Of a stretch of DNA of 32,164 nucleotides, positions 15,869 to 24,580 are shown piece by piece. Both the position numbers and the translations under genes were made by a program. The stretch comes from Streptomyces aurantiacus JA 4570. Its GTDB lineage: Bacteria; Actinomycetota; Actinomycetes; Streptomycetales; Streptomycetaceae. Where the stretch lies: positions 1 to 32,164 of the forward strand of contig NZ_AOPZ01000314.1 in assembly GCF_000414115.1 (NCBI RefSeq). The letters run 5' to 3'. The notes under the pieces were generated by a model. It saw only the letters and a program-made list of their open reading frames with translations, had not been told where the DNA came from and made no database searches. Each line of letters begins with the position of its first letter. The stretch's first letter is position 1.

Positions 15869-15908
15869 AAAGGGCGGAGCCCCCGGAAATCCGGGGGCTC
15901 CGCCCTTT
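15869..15908 (-). terminator. divIVA terminator (probably works on both strands)
   Basis: A perfect 18-bp stem (15869-15886 with 15891-15908) closes a 4-nt loop (AAAT). Read on the minus strand, from divIVA, it ends in a run of Ts. With the ileS terminator it fills the 221-nt convergent gap. Confidence 0.88.
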
Positions 15909-15942
15909 ACGGCTGCCGACGCCTATGGCGTGGTGACGCCCG

Positions 15943-17046
15943 TCAGTTGTCGTCCTCGTCGATGAGGAAGCCGCGCATCGGCGAGGGAGCCTGCTGCATG
16001 GGCTGCTGCCCCTGCGGCCGCACCGGCGCCATCGGCTGCGTCATCGCGGGCGACATCTGCTGCTGACTGCCGTAGGACGGAGCGCCCTGCGACTGGTTGC
16101 CACCCATCGACTGGTTGCCGCCGTAGGACGGGGCACCAGCGCCGGCCGAGGCCATGGAAGGCGCCGGGGACGGCGGAAGGGAGGCGGTCGCCGGGGTCCG
16201 CGGCGGGGCCAGCGAGTCGTCGGCCTGGGTCTCCAGCTGACGCAGCTGCGACTCCAGGTAGGACTTCAGACGCGTGCGGTACTCGCGCTCGAAGCCGCGC
16301 AGGTCCTCGACCTTGCGCTCCAGCGTGGCGCGGGCGGACTCCAGGGAGCCCATCGCGACACGGTGCTTCTCCTGCGCGTCCCGCTCCAGGGCGTCGGCCT
16401 TGGCACGGGCGTCCCGCTCCAGGCCCTCGGCACGCGAACGGGCCTCGCCGACGATCTTGTTGGCCTCGGAACGGGCCTCCGCGATCGCCTGGTCGGCGGT
16501 CTGCTGGGCAAGGGAGAGCACGCGGGCAGCGCTGTCGCCACCGGGGCCCTGACCGGGCTGGGGCATCTGCGGTCCATGGCCGCCCATGGGACCGCCCATG
16601 GGGCCGCCCATCGGGCCCTGACCCATCGGGCCGGGACCCTGCGGACCACCCTGCGGGCCGTGCCCACTGGGGCCCGCGGGAAGCTGCGGAGCACCGCCCG
16701 GAAGCTGCGGCGGTCCGCCCATCGGGTGCTGCTGCTGCGGCGGCACCGGCTGCGGACCCGATATTGCGGCGGGCACGGGAGCGCCCGGACCGCGCTGGTC
16801 CTGCGGCCCCTCGGGGCCACCCGGACCGCCGGGGCCCTTGCGCATACCGCCCTGCTGCTGGTTCTGCGCGGCGGCACGCGTGGCGGCGGCCAGCTTGGCG
16901 CGCAGGTCCTCGTTCTCGCGGAGCAGGCGGGTCAGTTCGGCTTCGACCTCATCGAGGAAGGCATCGACCTCGTCCTCGTCATAGCCTTCTCGGAGGCGGA
17001 CGGTCGTGAACTGCTTGTTCCGCACGTCCTCGGGGGTCAACGGCAT
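15943..17046 (-). CDS. divIVA: DivIVA polar growth determinant
   Basis: A 367-residue coiled-coil protein (Wag31 in mycobacteria) that marks curved membrane at hyphal tips and directs tip extension and branching. Residues 1-60 are the conserved membrane-binding DivIVA domain (MPLTPEDVRNKQF ... YDEDEVDAFLDEVE). A Gly/Pro/Gln/Met-rich linker with MGGP repeats follows (about 64-170). A second long coiled coil covers about 171-277, and a low-complexity tail ends in MRGFLIDEDDN. The start has GAGGTGAAGAG directly upstream. It is the last gene of the minus-strand dcw block before the convergent ileS. Streptomyces DivIVA is known to be essential and phosphorylated by AfsK. Confidence 0.96.
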   Translation of the reverse strand: MPLTPEDVRNKQFTTVRLREGYDEDEVDAFLDEVEAELTRLLRENEDLRAKLAAATRAAAQNQQQGGMRKGPGGPGGPEGPQDQRGPGAPVPAAISGPQPVPPQQQHPMGGPPQLPGGAPQLPAGPSGHGPQGGPQGPGPMGQGPMGGPMGGPMGGHGPQMPQPGQGPGGDSAARVLSLAQQTADQAIAEARSEANKIVGEARSRAEGLERDARAKADALERDAQEKHRVAMGSLESARATLERKVEDLRGFEREYRTRLKSYLESQLRQLETQADDSLAPPRTPATASLPPSPAPSMASAGAGAPSYGGNQSMGGNQSQGAPSYGSQQQMSPAMTQPMAPVRPQGQQPMQQAPSPMRGFLIDEDDN

Positions 17047-17092
17047 CTCTTCACCTCAACGTAGTCGTCGGCATTCGGCAAGACCGTATCGT

Positions 17093-17377
17093 TCACAAGC
17101 CGCTCACGACGGTGATCAGGATGTAGACGATGATCATCAGTACGAAGAAGGACAGGTCGAGCGCCACGCCCCCGAGACGCAGCGGCGGAATGACCCGCCG
17201 CAGAAGCTTGAGCGGTGGATCGGTGACAGTGTAGGTGGCCTCCAGAACGACCACCATCGCCTTGCCGGGTTGCCACGAGCGGGCGAACTGGAAGACGTAG
17301 TCCATGACCAGTCGGAAGATCAGCACGATGAGGAAACACATCAGCGCGATGTAGATCACTTGCAAGACCACGCCCAT
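17093..17377 (-). CDS. sepG: SepG/YlmG (YggT-family) membrane protein
   Basis: A 94-residue protein with two hydrophobic segments (about 4-25 and 70-92) around a basic loop that contains the YggT signature (YTVTDPPLKLLRRVIPP). In S. coelicolor the gene at this place encodes SepG, reported to help place SepF and FtsZ at sporulation septa and to affect nucleoid compaction. It lies between sepF (80-nt gap) and divIVA (46-nt gap). GAGAGGG upstream of the ATG is a serviceable ribosome binding site. Confidence 0.92.
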   Translation of the reverse strand: MGVVLQVIYIALMCFLIVLIFRLVMDYVFQFARSWQPGKAMVVVLEATYTVTDPPLKLLRRVIPPLRLGGVALDLSFFVLMIIVYILITVVSGL

Positions 17378-17457
17378 GTCCGGGTTTCCCTCTCCCCTAC
17401 TTCTCAGTCGAGTCCGTGCTGTTCGGTCCGGTAACTGTCGTCTACTGCACTTGCGTC

Positions 17458-18105
17458 TCAGCTCTGGTTGAAGAACCCGCCCTCTGCGATGCGGGCCTTG
17501 TCCTCCGCCGTGACATCGACGTTAGCAGGCGACAACAGGAACACCTTCTGCGTCACTCGCTCGATACTGCCATGCAGACCGAAGACGAGACCGGCGGCAA
17601 AGTCGACAAGTCGCTTCGCATCCGTGTCGTCCATCTCCGTCAAGTTCATGATCACCGGGGTGCCTTCGCGGAAGTGTTCCCCGATGGTACGGGCTTCGTT
17701 GTAGGTCCGGGGGTGGAGTGTGGTGATGCGGTAGGGCTCACGCTCGGACACGACCTTGGGCATGATCACCGGTGCGTTCTTCTCCAGGCTCTGGCGTTCA
17801 GGTGTGATGGATGCCACGGGGGCGATTCGCGCCGGACGTCCCGATTCAGCGGGAAGTGAAGCGGCGCGAGGCGCCGGGTCGCGAGGCGCCGGCGGCTGCA
17901 CCACTCGTACCGATTCGTCCCGATCCAAGTCCCGGCCCGACAAGTGGGACTGGTGCGACTGGTGGGGCGGTTCGTGCCGCCGGCGGTCGCGCTCGGGCTC
18001 CGGCTCGGGCTCGAAATCGTCATCGGGGTCGAATCCCCGACCGTCGTAACCGTCGTCCTCCACGAGGCCGAGGTAGACCGCCATCTTGCGCATCGCGCCG
18101 GCCAT
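17458..18105 (-). CDS. sepF: SepF cell division protein
   Basis: A 215-residue cytoplasmic protein that binds the FtsZ tail and tethers the Z ring to the membrane. The N-terminal segment (MAGAMRKMAVYLGLVED) is the membrane-binding amphipathic helix. A disordered acidic and Pro/Arg-rich linker (about 20-110) follows. The SepF fold covers about 124-200, with the family motifs REGTPVIMNL and VDFAAGLVFGLHGSIERVTQKVFLLSP. The ATG has GGAGGA 8 nt upstream. The 129-nt gap before it holds TATGGT (minus strand, 18198-18203), a possible -10 box without a good -35. Confidence 0.95.
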   Translation of the reverse strand: MAGAMRKMAVYLGLVEDDGYDGRGFDPDDDFEPEPEPERDRRRHEPPHQSHQSHLSGRDLDRDESVRVVQPPAPRDPAPRAASLPAESGRPARIAPVASITPERQSLEKNAPVIMPKVVSEREPYRITTLHPRTYNEARTIGEHFREGTPVIMNLTEMDDTDAKRLVDFAAGLVFGLHGSIERVTQKVFLLSPANVDVTAEDKARIAEGGFFNQS

Positions 18106-18234
18106 GCTCTGAGTCCTCCGCTCTGTGGTGGATCGAGAGGTCCGTCGTCATCAACTGCCCGCGATCCACGAGGCATCCCCGCCGAACTGCGGGAATGACC
18201 ATATTTTCTGCTGTGGTCCGACTTCCTGGCGACG

Positions 18235-18954
18235 TTACCCGAGCCCGCGTCGGACTCCGAGTACCGCCGTACCGACGCGCACATGTGTCGCACCGGCCGC
18301 CACGGCCTGTTCGAGGTCCGCACTCATCCCTGCCGACACCATGTTCGCAGCCGGATGGGCCACGCGCATGGCAGTCGACAAATCCATCAGCCGCTCGAAC
18401 GCCGCCTGTTGCCGTCCCGCGAACTCCCCGGTGAGCGGCGCGACCGTCATCAGACCGTCGAGCCGCAGCCCGGGAGCGTCGGCCACGAGACCCGCCAACT
18501 CTTCGATCCCGTCCGGCCCTACGCCACCCCGGTCGCCACGGCCGCCGACTCCCGCGTCCAGCGCGACCTGGAGCAGGCAGCCGACCTCGCGCCCGGCGCG
18601 CACGGCGGCCGCCGACAGGGCGCTGACCAGCTTCGGCCGGTCGACCGACTGCACCACGTCCGCGTAACCGACCACGGAGCGCACCTTGTTGGTCTGCAAC
18701 TGGCCCACGAAGTGCCAACCGAGGGGCAGATCCGAGCACTCCGCGGCCTTCGGCGCCGCGTCCTGGTCACGGTTCTCGGCGACGTCGCGCACGCCGAGTT
18801 CCGAGAGAAACCGCACATCGCTCGCGGGGTAGGTCTTGGTGACCACGATCAGGGTCACTTCTTCGCGCTTGCGACCCGCGGCGGCACAGGCCGCCGCGAT
18901 GCGCTCTTCCACTTTCGCCAGATTTGCGGCGAGTTCCGCCTTACGGTCCGTCAT
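18235..18954 (-). CDS. yggS: YggS/PLPBP-family pyridoxal-phosphate homeostasis protein
   Basis: A 239-residue single-domain alanine-racemase-fold protein (YlmE in Bacillus/Streptomyces naming). The PLP-binding lysine is Lys40 in VVTKTYP. The C-terminal MSADLEQAVAAGATHVRVGTAVLG is the phosphate-binding signature of the family. Members bind PLP and keep its level and amino-acid pools balanced; no catalysis is known. A link to division is suggested by its fixed place between pgeF and sepF. It starts 6 nt after the pgeF stop, with its ribosome binding site over the pgeF end, so translation is coupled. Confidence 0.94.
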   Translation of the reverse strand: MTDRKAELAANLAKVEERIAAACAAAGRKREEVTLIVVTKTYPASDVRFLSELGVRDVAENRDQDAAPKAAECSDLPLGWHFVGQLQTNKVRSVVGYADVVQSVDRPKLVSALSAAAVRAGREVGCLLQVALDAGVGGRGDRGGVGPDGIEELAGLVADAPGLRLDGLMTVAPLTGEFAGRQQAAFERLMDLSTAMRVAHPAANMVSAGMSADLEQAVAAGATHVRVGTAVLGVRRGLG

Positions 18955-18960
18955 GCCCCA

Positions 18961-19701
18961 TCAGTCCAGCCAGACATAGCCCGCGAGCCGACCGGTCGTG
19001 CGGTCGCGGCGGTACGAGAAGTGGTCGCCCGACTCCAGCGTGCACACCGGCGACTGCTCCCGGTCACACACCCCGAGCCGGTCGAGCTGGGCGTGCACCC
19101 CGGCGGTCACATCGACCGCGGGAGTGCCCCAGCTCGTCTCGGCGTACGCCGCGGGTTCCACGGCGGCGACGTCGGCGCGCATGTCCGCGGGTACTTCGTA
19201 ACAGCGGCCGCAGACGGCGGGCCCGGTGCGGGCCACGATCCGCTCCGGCCGGGCGCCGAGGCGCACCATGGCCTCGACGGCCGCGGGCACCACCCCGGCC
19301 ACCATGCCGGGCCGGCCCGCGTGCGCGGCCGCGGCCACGCCCGCGTCCGGGTCGGCGAGCAGCACCGGAGTGCAGTCGGCGGTGAGGACGGCGAGGGCGA
19401 GCCCGCGCCGGGCGGTGACGACCGCGTCGACGGCGGGGATGTCCTCGTCGACATCCCACGGCCCGTCGACCACGGCGACGTCGCGGCCGTGCACCTGCTT
19501 CATCCAGACCACGCGCGCGGCGTCGATGCCGAGGTTCTTCGCGGCCAACTCGCGGTTGTGCCGTACGGCTTCGGAGTCGTCGCCGACCGCGCCGCCGAGG
19601 TTGAGCTCTTCGTACGGAACGGCGCTCACCCCGCCCCACCGGTCGGTGAAGGCGAAGTGGGCGCCGCTCACGGTGCTCGTCGCGGAGCGCTGGTCTATCA
19701 C
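18961..19701 (-). CDS. pgeF: PgeF/YfiH-family protein (laccase-domain, peptidoglycan editing)
   Basis: A 246-residue protein (YlmD in Bacillus naming). The metal ligands are His71 (KQVHGRD), Cys110 (TADCTPV) and His127 (AAHAGR). GPAVCGRCYEV and SGDHFSYRRD are further family motifs. Relatives are known as purine nucleoside enzymes in some hosts and as an editor that removes wrong L-Ser-containing peptidoglycan precursors in E. coli; which role applies here is open. The GTG start overlaps the ftsZ stop (GTGA, 19698-19701), which implies translational coupling to ftsZ. Confidence 0.93.
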   Translation of the reverse strand: MIDQRSATSTVSGAHFAFTDRWGGVSAVPYEELNLGGAVGDDSEAVRHNRELAAKNLGIDAARVVWMKQVHGRDVAVVDGPWDVDEDIPAVDAVVTARRGLALAVLTADCTPVLLADPDAGVAAAAHAGRPGMVAGVVPAAVEAMVRLGARPERIVARTGPAVCGRCYEVPADMRADVAAVEPAAYAETSWGTPAVDVTAGVHAQLDRLGVCDREQSPVCTLESGDHFSYRRDRTTGRLAGYVWLD

Positions 19702-20924
19702 TTCAGGAAATCCGGCACGTCCAGCTCTTCGGCCTGGCTGTCCTGGTGCAGACGGGTCGAGGGGACCTGCGGCGGCGTCGCCGGCGTGGCCGGGGGCTCG
19801 CTCGCCGGGGCCGGCTCGGGCTTCTCGGCCGGGGCCGAGTCCTCGCGCGCGGTCACGCTGCCGAGGCCGCCGAAGGCCGGGGCGGGGCGGGACGGTTCGC
19901 TCGGGCGGGCCGGGGCCGCGGGCTCCTCGCGCTTGCCGGACGCCGAGCCGAGGACGTTGTCCCGCTTGGACGGCGGCTGGCCGCCGTCGAAGCCCGCCGC
20001 GATGACGGTGACCCTGACCTCGTCGCCGAGCGCGTCGTCGATGACCGCGCCGAAGATGATGTTCGCCTCGGGGTGCGCCGCCTCGCTCACCAGCTGGGCC
20101 GCTTCGTTGATCTCGAACAGGCCGAGGTCGGAGCCGCCGGAGATGGAGAGCAGGACGCCCCGGGCGCCGTCGATGGACGCCTCCAGGAGCGGCGAGGAGA
20201 TCGCCATCTCGGCGGCGGCCACCGCGCGGTCGTCGCCGCGGGCCGAGCCGATGCCCATGAGTGCCGAACCGGCCTCCGACATGACCGACTTGACATCGGC
20301 GAAGTCGAGGTTGATCAGGCCGGGCGTGGTGATGAGATCGGTGATGCCCTGCACACCGGAGAGGAGCACCTGGTCGGCCGACTTGAAGGCGTCGAGCACG
20401 CTGACCTGGCGGTCCGAGATGGACAGGAGCCGGTCGTTGGGGATGACGATGAGGGTGTCGACCTCTTCGCGGAGCTCGGCGATGCCGTCCTCCGCCTGGT
20501 TCGCGCGGCGACGGCCCTCGAAGGTGAACGGTCGCGTGACCACACCGATCGTCAGGGCGCCCAGCGAGCGCGCGATGTTGGCGACCACGGGCGCGCCGCC
20601 CGTGCCGGTGCCGCCGCCCTCACCGGCCGTCACGAAGACCATGTCGGCCCCCTTGAGGACCTCCTCGATCTCCTCGCGGTGGTCCTCGGCCGCCTTGCGG
20701 CCGACGGCCGGGTTGGCTCCTGCGCCGAGTCCGCGGGTGAGTTCACGGCCCACGTCGAGCTTGACGTCGGCGTCGCTCATCAACAGGGCTTGCGCGTCGG
20801 TGTTGATGGCGATGAACTCGACGCCCTTGAGACCGACCTCGATCATCCGGTTGATGGCATTGACACCACCGCCGCCGACACCGATGACTTTGATGACTGC
20901 GAGGTAGTTCTGCGGTGCTGCCAC
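19698..20924 (-). CDS. ftsZ: FtsZ, tubulin-like cell division GTPase
   Basis: A 408-residue protein that polymerises with GTP into the Z ring; in Streptomyces it forms ladders of rings at sporulation. The GTP-binding motif GGGTGTG is at 103-109, VGGGGVNAINRM lies near the N-terminus, and the T7 catalytic loop NLDFADVKSVM is intact. The globular part ends near 315. A Pro/Glu/Ala-rich linker leads to the C-terminal peptide DVPDFLK that binds SepF and other tethers. The GTG start has AGAGG upstream. Unlike its tightly packed neighbours it follows a 275-nt control region with its own promoter. Confidence 0.98.
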   Translation of the reverse strand: MAAPQNYLAVIKVIGVGGGGVNAINRMIEVGLKGVEFIAINTDAQALLMSDADVKLDVGRELTRGLGAGANPAVGRKAAEDHREEIEEVLKGADMVFVTAGEGGGTGTGGAPVVANIARSLGALTIGVVTRPFTFEGRRRANQAEDGIAELREEVDTLIVIPNDRLLSISDRQVSVLDAFKSADQVLLSGVQGITDLITTPGLINLDFADVKSVMSEAGSALMGIGSARGDDRAVAAAEMAISSPLLEASIDGARGVLLSISGGSDLGLFEINEAAQLVSEAAHPEANIIFGAVIDDALGDEVRVTVIAAGFDGGQPPSKRDNVLGSASGKREEPAAPARPSEPSRPAPAFGGLGSVTAREDSAPAEKPEPAPASEPPATPATPPQVPSTRLHQDSQAEELDVPDFLK

Positions 20925-21018
20925 GTCGAAGGCCTCTCGCCTCGAGTTACGTGTCGTCGTCTCGCGCTTGAGCGAGGCGCCGACTGATGCCGAATGGGAC
21001 GGTCCGAACGCCGACCCG

Positions 21019-21043
21019 AACCCTAACGCTGAAGTTTAGGGTT
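21019..21043. promoter_or_regulatory. Inverted repeat in the ftsZ leader
   Basis: AACCCTAA (21019-21026) and TTAGGGTT (21036-21043) form perfect 8-bp arms with a 9-nt spacer, downstream of the main ftsZ promoter. It could be an operator or an mRNA hairpin. On the minus strand the second arm also provides TAGGGT, a possible extra -10 box. Confidence 0.45.
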
Positions 21044-21079
21044 ACCAGTGTGTCTGTTCCCTGGACTCTTCCGAACAGG

Positions 21080-21109
21080 ACACTAAGTCGACAAGTGGCG
21101 CACGTTCAA
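21080..21109 (-). promoter_or_regulatory. ftsZ promoter
   Basis: On the minus strand TTGAAC (21104-21109) and TAGTGT (21080-21085) are 18 nt apart and match -35 and -10 consensus. Transcription would start near 21073, about 150 nt before the ftsZ start. GACAC, the core of the WhiA-binding motif, occurs at 21079-21083 (plus), 21050-21054 (minus) and 20951-20955 (minus). In Streptomyces ftsZ is a known direct target of WhiA/WhiB. Confidence 0.65.
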
Positions 21110-21199
21110 CGAACACGCCGAACCTCCCGTTTTTCTTTTCACCCTATGTGATCAGGCGCGGGGCTGCCCATCCAGGGTGCTGGCCTGCGCTGATGTACG

Positions 21200-22009
21200 T
21201 CAACTAGCTGATGACGCAGGGGCGGTGGGGACGCTCACGTCGAAGTGCCGTGCCTTCGGAACGGCTTTCATCAGCCCGGTGAGCGCCTCGGCCTTTGCGC
21301 GCCCCTTCTCGCCGCTCCCCCACATGACCGTGCGCTCGCCCCGCAACTCCAGCGAGATGGAGTCGTACGAACGGACCTTGACGGTCCGGGTCTGCGCGGC
21401 CACCGCGCCCGGCAGGGCGGCCACCACGCGCACGGCCTCGCGGCGCAGCCGGGTGGAGTCGAAACGGCGGAGGCTGGCGGCGGCACCGCCGTCCGGGTCG
21501 GTCGCCATTTCAAGCAGCGGGGTGCCCTTCGGAGCCTTCTGGACCGTGGCGAAACGGACGCCCTTCACGTCCACTTCGATGAACTTTCCGCCCTTTTTCA
21601 TGACCAGGACCGGAGTGCGCTCGGTCACTTTCAGTGCGATTTCGTGGGGCCATGAGCGGACGACATCAACCGAGTCAATTCGGGGCAATTTTCTCAGAAG
21701 CCGGTCCTCGATGGCACCGGAGTCGACCGAAATCAGTGGTCCGCCGAGCGGAACGTCCGCGGCCTTGAGCACTTCGCGCGGCTTGAGCGCCATCGTCCCC
21801 GAGGTCGTCACCTGCTCGGCCCGCAGCCAGGGCGAGCCGTAGACCACCCAGGCGCCGCCCCCCACGAGTACGGCGAGGGCGGCCGCCAGGACGATCAGGA
21901 CGCGCGGCCGGGGCAGCCGCAGGCGGCGCGGGCGCGGGCGGGGCGGGCGGGACGGCCCAGACCCGGCCCCCCGCCGTTCGGCGGTCTTCGGTCCGGCCCC
22001 TCCAGCCAC
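21200..22009 (-). CDS. ftsQ: FtsQ/DivIB divisome membrane protein
   Basis: A 269-residue bitopic protein that recruits and regulates the septal synthase FtsW-FtsI. A Pro/Arg-rich cytoplasmic part (1-36) leads to one membrane helix (about 37-58). Outside comes the POTRA domain (LRAEQVTTSGTMALKPREVLKAAD ... RSWPHEIALKVTERTPVL) and the FtsQ beta domain. The GTG start at 22009 follows the murG stop by 15 nt, with GAAGG in that gap as ribosome binding site. Length and domain order are normal for the family. Confidence 0.95.
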   Translation of the reverse strand: MAGGAGPKTAERRGAGSGPSRPPRPRPRRLRLPRPRVLIVLAAALAVLVGGGAWVVYGSPWLRAEQVTTSGTMALKPREVLKAADVPLGGPLISVDSGAIEDRLLRKLPRIDSVDVVRSWPHEIALKVTERTPVLVMKKGGKFIEVDVKGVRFATVQKAPKGTPLLEMATDPDGGAAASLRRFDSTRLRREAVRVVAALPGAVAAQTRTVKVRSYDSISLELRGERTVMWGSGEKGRAKAEALTGLMKAVPKARHFDVSVPTAPASSAS

Positions 22010-22024
22010 AGTGCCTGCCTTCTC

Positions 22025-23119
22025 TCACGCGCTGCGGCGTGACGCAATCGCCTCGTACACCATGCCGACGAGCAGGTCGTCGGCGTCCCTGCGGCCGAAC
22101 TCCGAAGCGGCGCGGGACATCTCGTACAGCCGGTGCGGGTCGGCGAGCACGGGCAGGACATGGCCCTGGACCCACTCGGGGGTGAGCTCCGCGTCGTCGA
22201 CCAGCAGCCCGCCGCCCGCCTTGACCACCGGCTGGGCGTTCAGCCGCTGTTCGCCGTTGCCGATGGGCAGCGGGACATAGGCGGCCGGGAGCCCGACGGC
22301 GGAGAGCTCGGCGACGGTCATCGCGCCCGCGCGGCAGAGCATCATGTCGGCCGCGGCGTACGCGAGGTCCATCCGGTCCACGTACGGTACCGGGATGTAG
22401 GGGGGCATCCCGGGCATGTTCTCCACGTACGGCATTTCGTTCTTCGGGCCGACCGCGTGCAGGATCTGGATGCCCGCGCGCTGGAGGACCGGGGCGACCT
22501 GCTGGACGACCTCGTTCAGGCGCCGGGCGCCCTGGGAGCCGCCGGAGACCAGCAGCGTGGGCAGGTTCGGGTCGAGGCCGAAGGCCGCGCGGGCCTCCGG
22601 GCGGACCCGGGCACGGTCGAGCAGCGCGATGGTGCGGCGCAGCGGGATGCCGATGTAGCGCGAGCCGCGCAGCTTGCTGTCGGGCGTGGAGACCGCGACC
22701 GCGGAGGCGTACCGGGAACCGATCTTGTTGGCGAGCCCGGGGCGCGCGTTGGCCTCGTGCACCACGATCGGCACCCCCGCGCGCTTGGCCGCGAGGTAGC
22801 CGGGCAGCGCCACATAGCCGCCGAAGCCCACCACGCAGTCGGCCTTGGTGCGCTCCAGGATCTGCTCGGCCGCCTTGATGGTGCCGCGCAGCCGGCCCGG
22901 CACCGTGATCAGCTCGGGCGTGGGCTTGCGCGGCAGGGGTACGGCGGGGATCAGGGCGAGTTCATAGCCCCGCTCGGGTACGAGTCGGGTCTCGAGGCCG
23001 CGCTCCGTGCCCAGGGCCGTGATCCCCACGGTCGGGTCCTGCCTGCGCAGGGCGTCCGCGAGGGCAAGCGCGGGCTCGATGTGGCCGGCGGTCCCCCCAC
23101 CGGCGAGTACGACATGCAC
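22025..23119 (-). CDS. murG: MurG, lipid II-forming N-acetylglucosaminyltransferase
   Basis: A 364-residue GT-B glycosyltransferase at the inner face of the membrane. It adds GlcNAc from UDP-GlcNAc to lipid I to give lipid II. The N-terminal GGGTAGHIEPALAL loop binds the lipid-linked acceptor diphosphate. HEANARPGLANK, GGSQGARRLN and the donor-site CRAGAMTVAEL with GNGEQRLNA are the standard motifs. The GTG start at 23119 lies 6 nt after the ftsW stop, and its ribosome binding site (GGAGAG) is inside the end of ftsW. Confidence 0.97.
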   Translation of the reverse strand: MHVVLAGGGTAGHIEPALALADALRRQDPTVGITALGTERGLETRLVPERGYELALIPAVPLPRKPTPELITVPGRLRGTIKAAEQILERTKADCVVGFGGYVALPGYLAAKRAGVPIVVHEANARPGLANKIGSRYASAVAVSTPDSKLRGSRYIGIPLRRTIALLDRARVRPEARAAFGLDPNLPTLLVSGGSQGARRLNEVVQQVAPVLQRAGIQILHAVGPKNEMPYVENMPGMPPYIPVPYVDRMDLAYAAADMMLCRAGAMTVAELSAVGLPAAYVPLPIGNGEQRLNAQPVVKAGGGLLVDDAELTPEWVQGHVLPVLADPHRLYEMSRAASEFGRRDADDLLVGMVYEAIASRRSA

Positions 23120-23125
23120 CGAAAT

Positions 23126-24508
23126 TCACCGCTCTCCGGACGAACGCGCCTTGACGCGCCGTCGCATCGTGTTCCATCTCACCCGAGGTTGCCGCATGGC
23201 CAGGGCCGCCTTCGCCGCGGGGTCCTCCCGCGCGAAGGCGATGAGGAGTCCCACGGCGAACATGGTCGGCAGCAGGGCCGAACCCCCGTAGGAGAACAGC
23301 GGGAGCGGGACACCGGCGATCGGCAGCAGACCGAGCACCGCACCGACGTTGATCACGGCCTGGGCCGTGATCCAGGTGGTCACGCCTCCCGCGGCGTACC
23401 TCACGAAGGGGTCCTCCGTGCGTCCGGCCACGCGGATACCCGCATAGCCTAGAGCCGCGAACAGGGCGAGCACCGACAGTGTCCCCGCCAGACCGAGTTC
23501 CTCCCCGGTGATGGCGAAGATGAAGTCGGTGTGCGGTTCAGGCAGTTGACCCCATTTTTCCACACTGGCGCCGAGACCGGAACCGAAGAATCCGCCGGAG
23601 GCCAGGGCGTAGATGCCGTGCACGGCCTGCCAGCACTGGTCGCTGGGGCCCGGCTCGGTCTCGCCGAGGCAGGCGAGCCTGGCCATGCGGTTGGGGCTCG
23701 TCTTGATGAGGATCACACCGAGCACGGCCGCGATGCTCAGCACACCCGCGAACAGCCGCGTCGGCGCGCCCGCGAGCCACAGGAGACCGAACAGGATCGC
23801 GGTGAGGATGATGGCCGTGCCCATGTCGCCGCCCAGCATGATCAGGCCGAGCAGCATGAAGGTGACGGGAACGAGCGGCACCAGCATGTGTTTCCACTGG
23901 GTGAGCAGGCGCTTGTCCTGTTTGCGCGCCAGCAGGTCGGCGCCCCACAGCACCAGCGCGAGCTTGCCGAACTCACTGGGCTGGAGCTGGAAAGGGCCCC
24001 CCAAATAGATCCAGTTCTGATTGCCGTTGACGCTGCGCCCTATCCCGGGGATCTGCACGAGGACCATCAGGAACACCGAGGCCGCGAGAATCGGATAGGA
24101 CAGCGCCCGGTGCAGCTTGACCGGCATCCGCATGGCGACGAGCAGCAGCCCCGCGCCCAGGGCCGCGGCGACGAACTGCTTGCGGAAGAAATAGGAGGCG
24201 GGCAGGTTGAGCTGCAGCGCCTGGATCATCGACGCCGAATAGACCATCACCAGGCCGAGCGCGGTGATCAGCAGACTGCTGCCGAGGATCAGGTAGTACG
24301 CGGTCAGCGGCCGGTCCCAGGCTTTGCGGGCCCGGTCGTAGAGCCGCCGCAGCGAGTTCTCGCGCACCACCGGGGTGGCCCGCGGCCGGGGCGGCCGCTT
24401 CGGGGTGCGCGGTGTGCGCACGGACGCGCGCCCGGCCATCAGGGCCGCCCCACGACGGCGCGCACGCATCCCGTACCGGCGCCCGGCCGTCCACGAAACC
24501 CCCGCCAC
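23126..24508 (-). CDS. ftsW: FtsW, SEDS-family septal peptidoglycan polymerase
   Basis: A 460-residue polytopic membrane protein (about ten helices) that polymerises lipid II into glycan at the septum, paired with the transpeptidase FtsI. Family motifs are present: VNGNQNWIYLGGPFQLQPSEFGKLAL, GGDMGTAIIL, and PEPHTDFIFAITGEELGL with the catalytic Asp. The first ~70 residues are a basic cytoplasmic extension. The start is uncertain: GTG 24508 gives the full length, while ATGs 14 and 24 codons inside are alternatives, and none has a strong ribosome binding site. The gene follows murD after 72 nt. In Streptomyces FtsW is needed for sporulation septa. Confidence 0.95.
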   Translation of the reverse strand: MAGVSWTAGRRYGMRARRRGAALMAGRASVRTPRTPKRPPRPRATPVVRENSLRRLYDRARKAWDRPLTAYYLILGSSLLITALGLVMVYSASMIQALQLNLPASYFFRKQFVAAALGAGLLLVAMRMPVKLHRALSYPILAASVFLMVLVQIPGIGRSVNGNQNWIYLGGPFQLQPSEFGKLALVLWGADLLARKQDKRLLTQWKHMLVPLVPVTFMLLGLIMLGGDMGTAIILTAILFGLLWLAGAPTRLFAGVLSIAAVLGVILIKTSPNRMARLACLGETEPGPSDQCWQAVHGIYALASGGFFGSGLGASVEKWGQLPEPHTDFIFAITGEELGLAGTLSVLALFAALGYAGIRVAGRTEDPFVRYAAGGVTTWITAQAVINVGAVLGLLPIAGVPLPLFSYGGSALLPTMFAVGLLIAFAREDPAAKAALAMRQPRVRWNTMRRRVKARSSGER

Positions 24509-24580
24509 GACGGCGTTCCCACGGCTGCCACGTGCCCTCCTTCGGGTGCCGGGCGCCCCCGGACCACGCTGGGCCCGCCG

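Noticed and set aside
21019..21043. Telomere-like CCCTAA/TTAGGG motif
   Set aside because: It is a single inverted pair in the ftsZ leader, not a tandem array, and Streptomyces telomeres are unrelated palindromes.
21104..21114. LexA/SOS-like box GTTC-N3-GAAC near the ftsZ promoter
   Set aside because: Actinobacterial LexA sites are GAAC-N4-GTTC; order and spacing are both wrong here.
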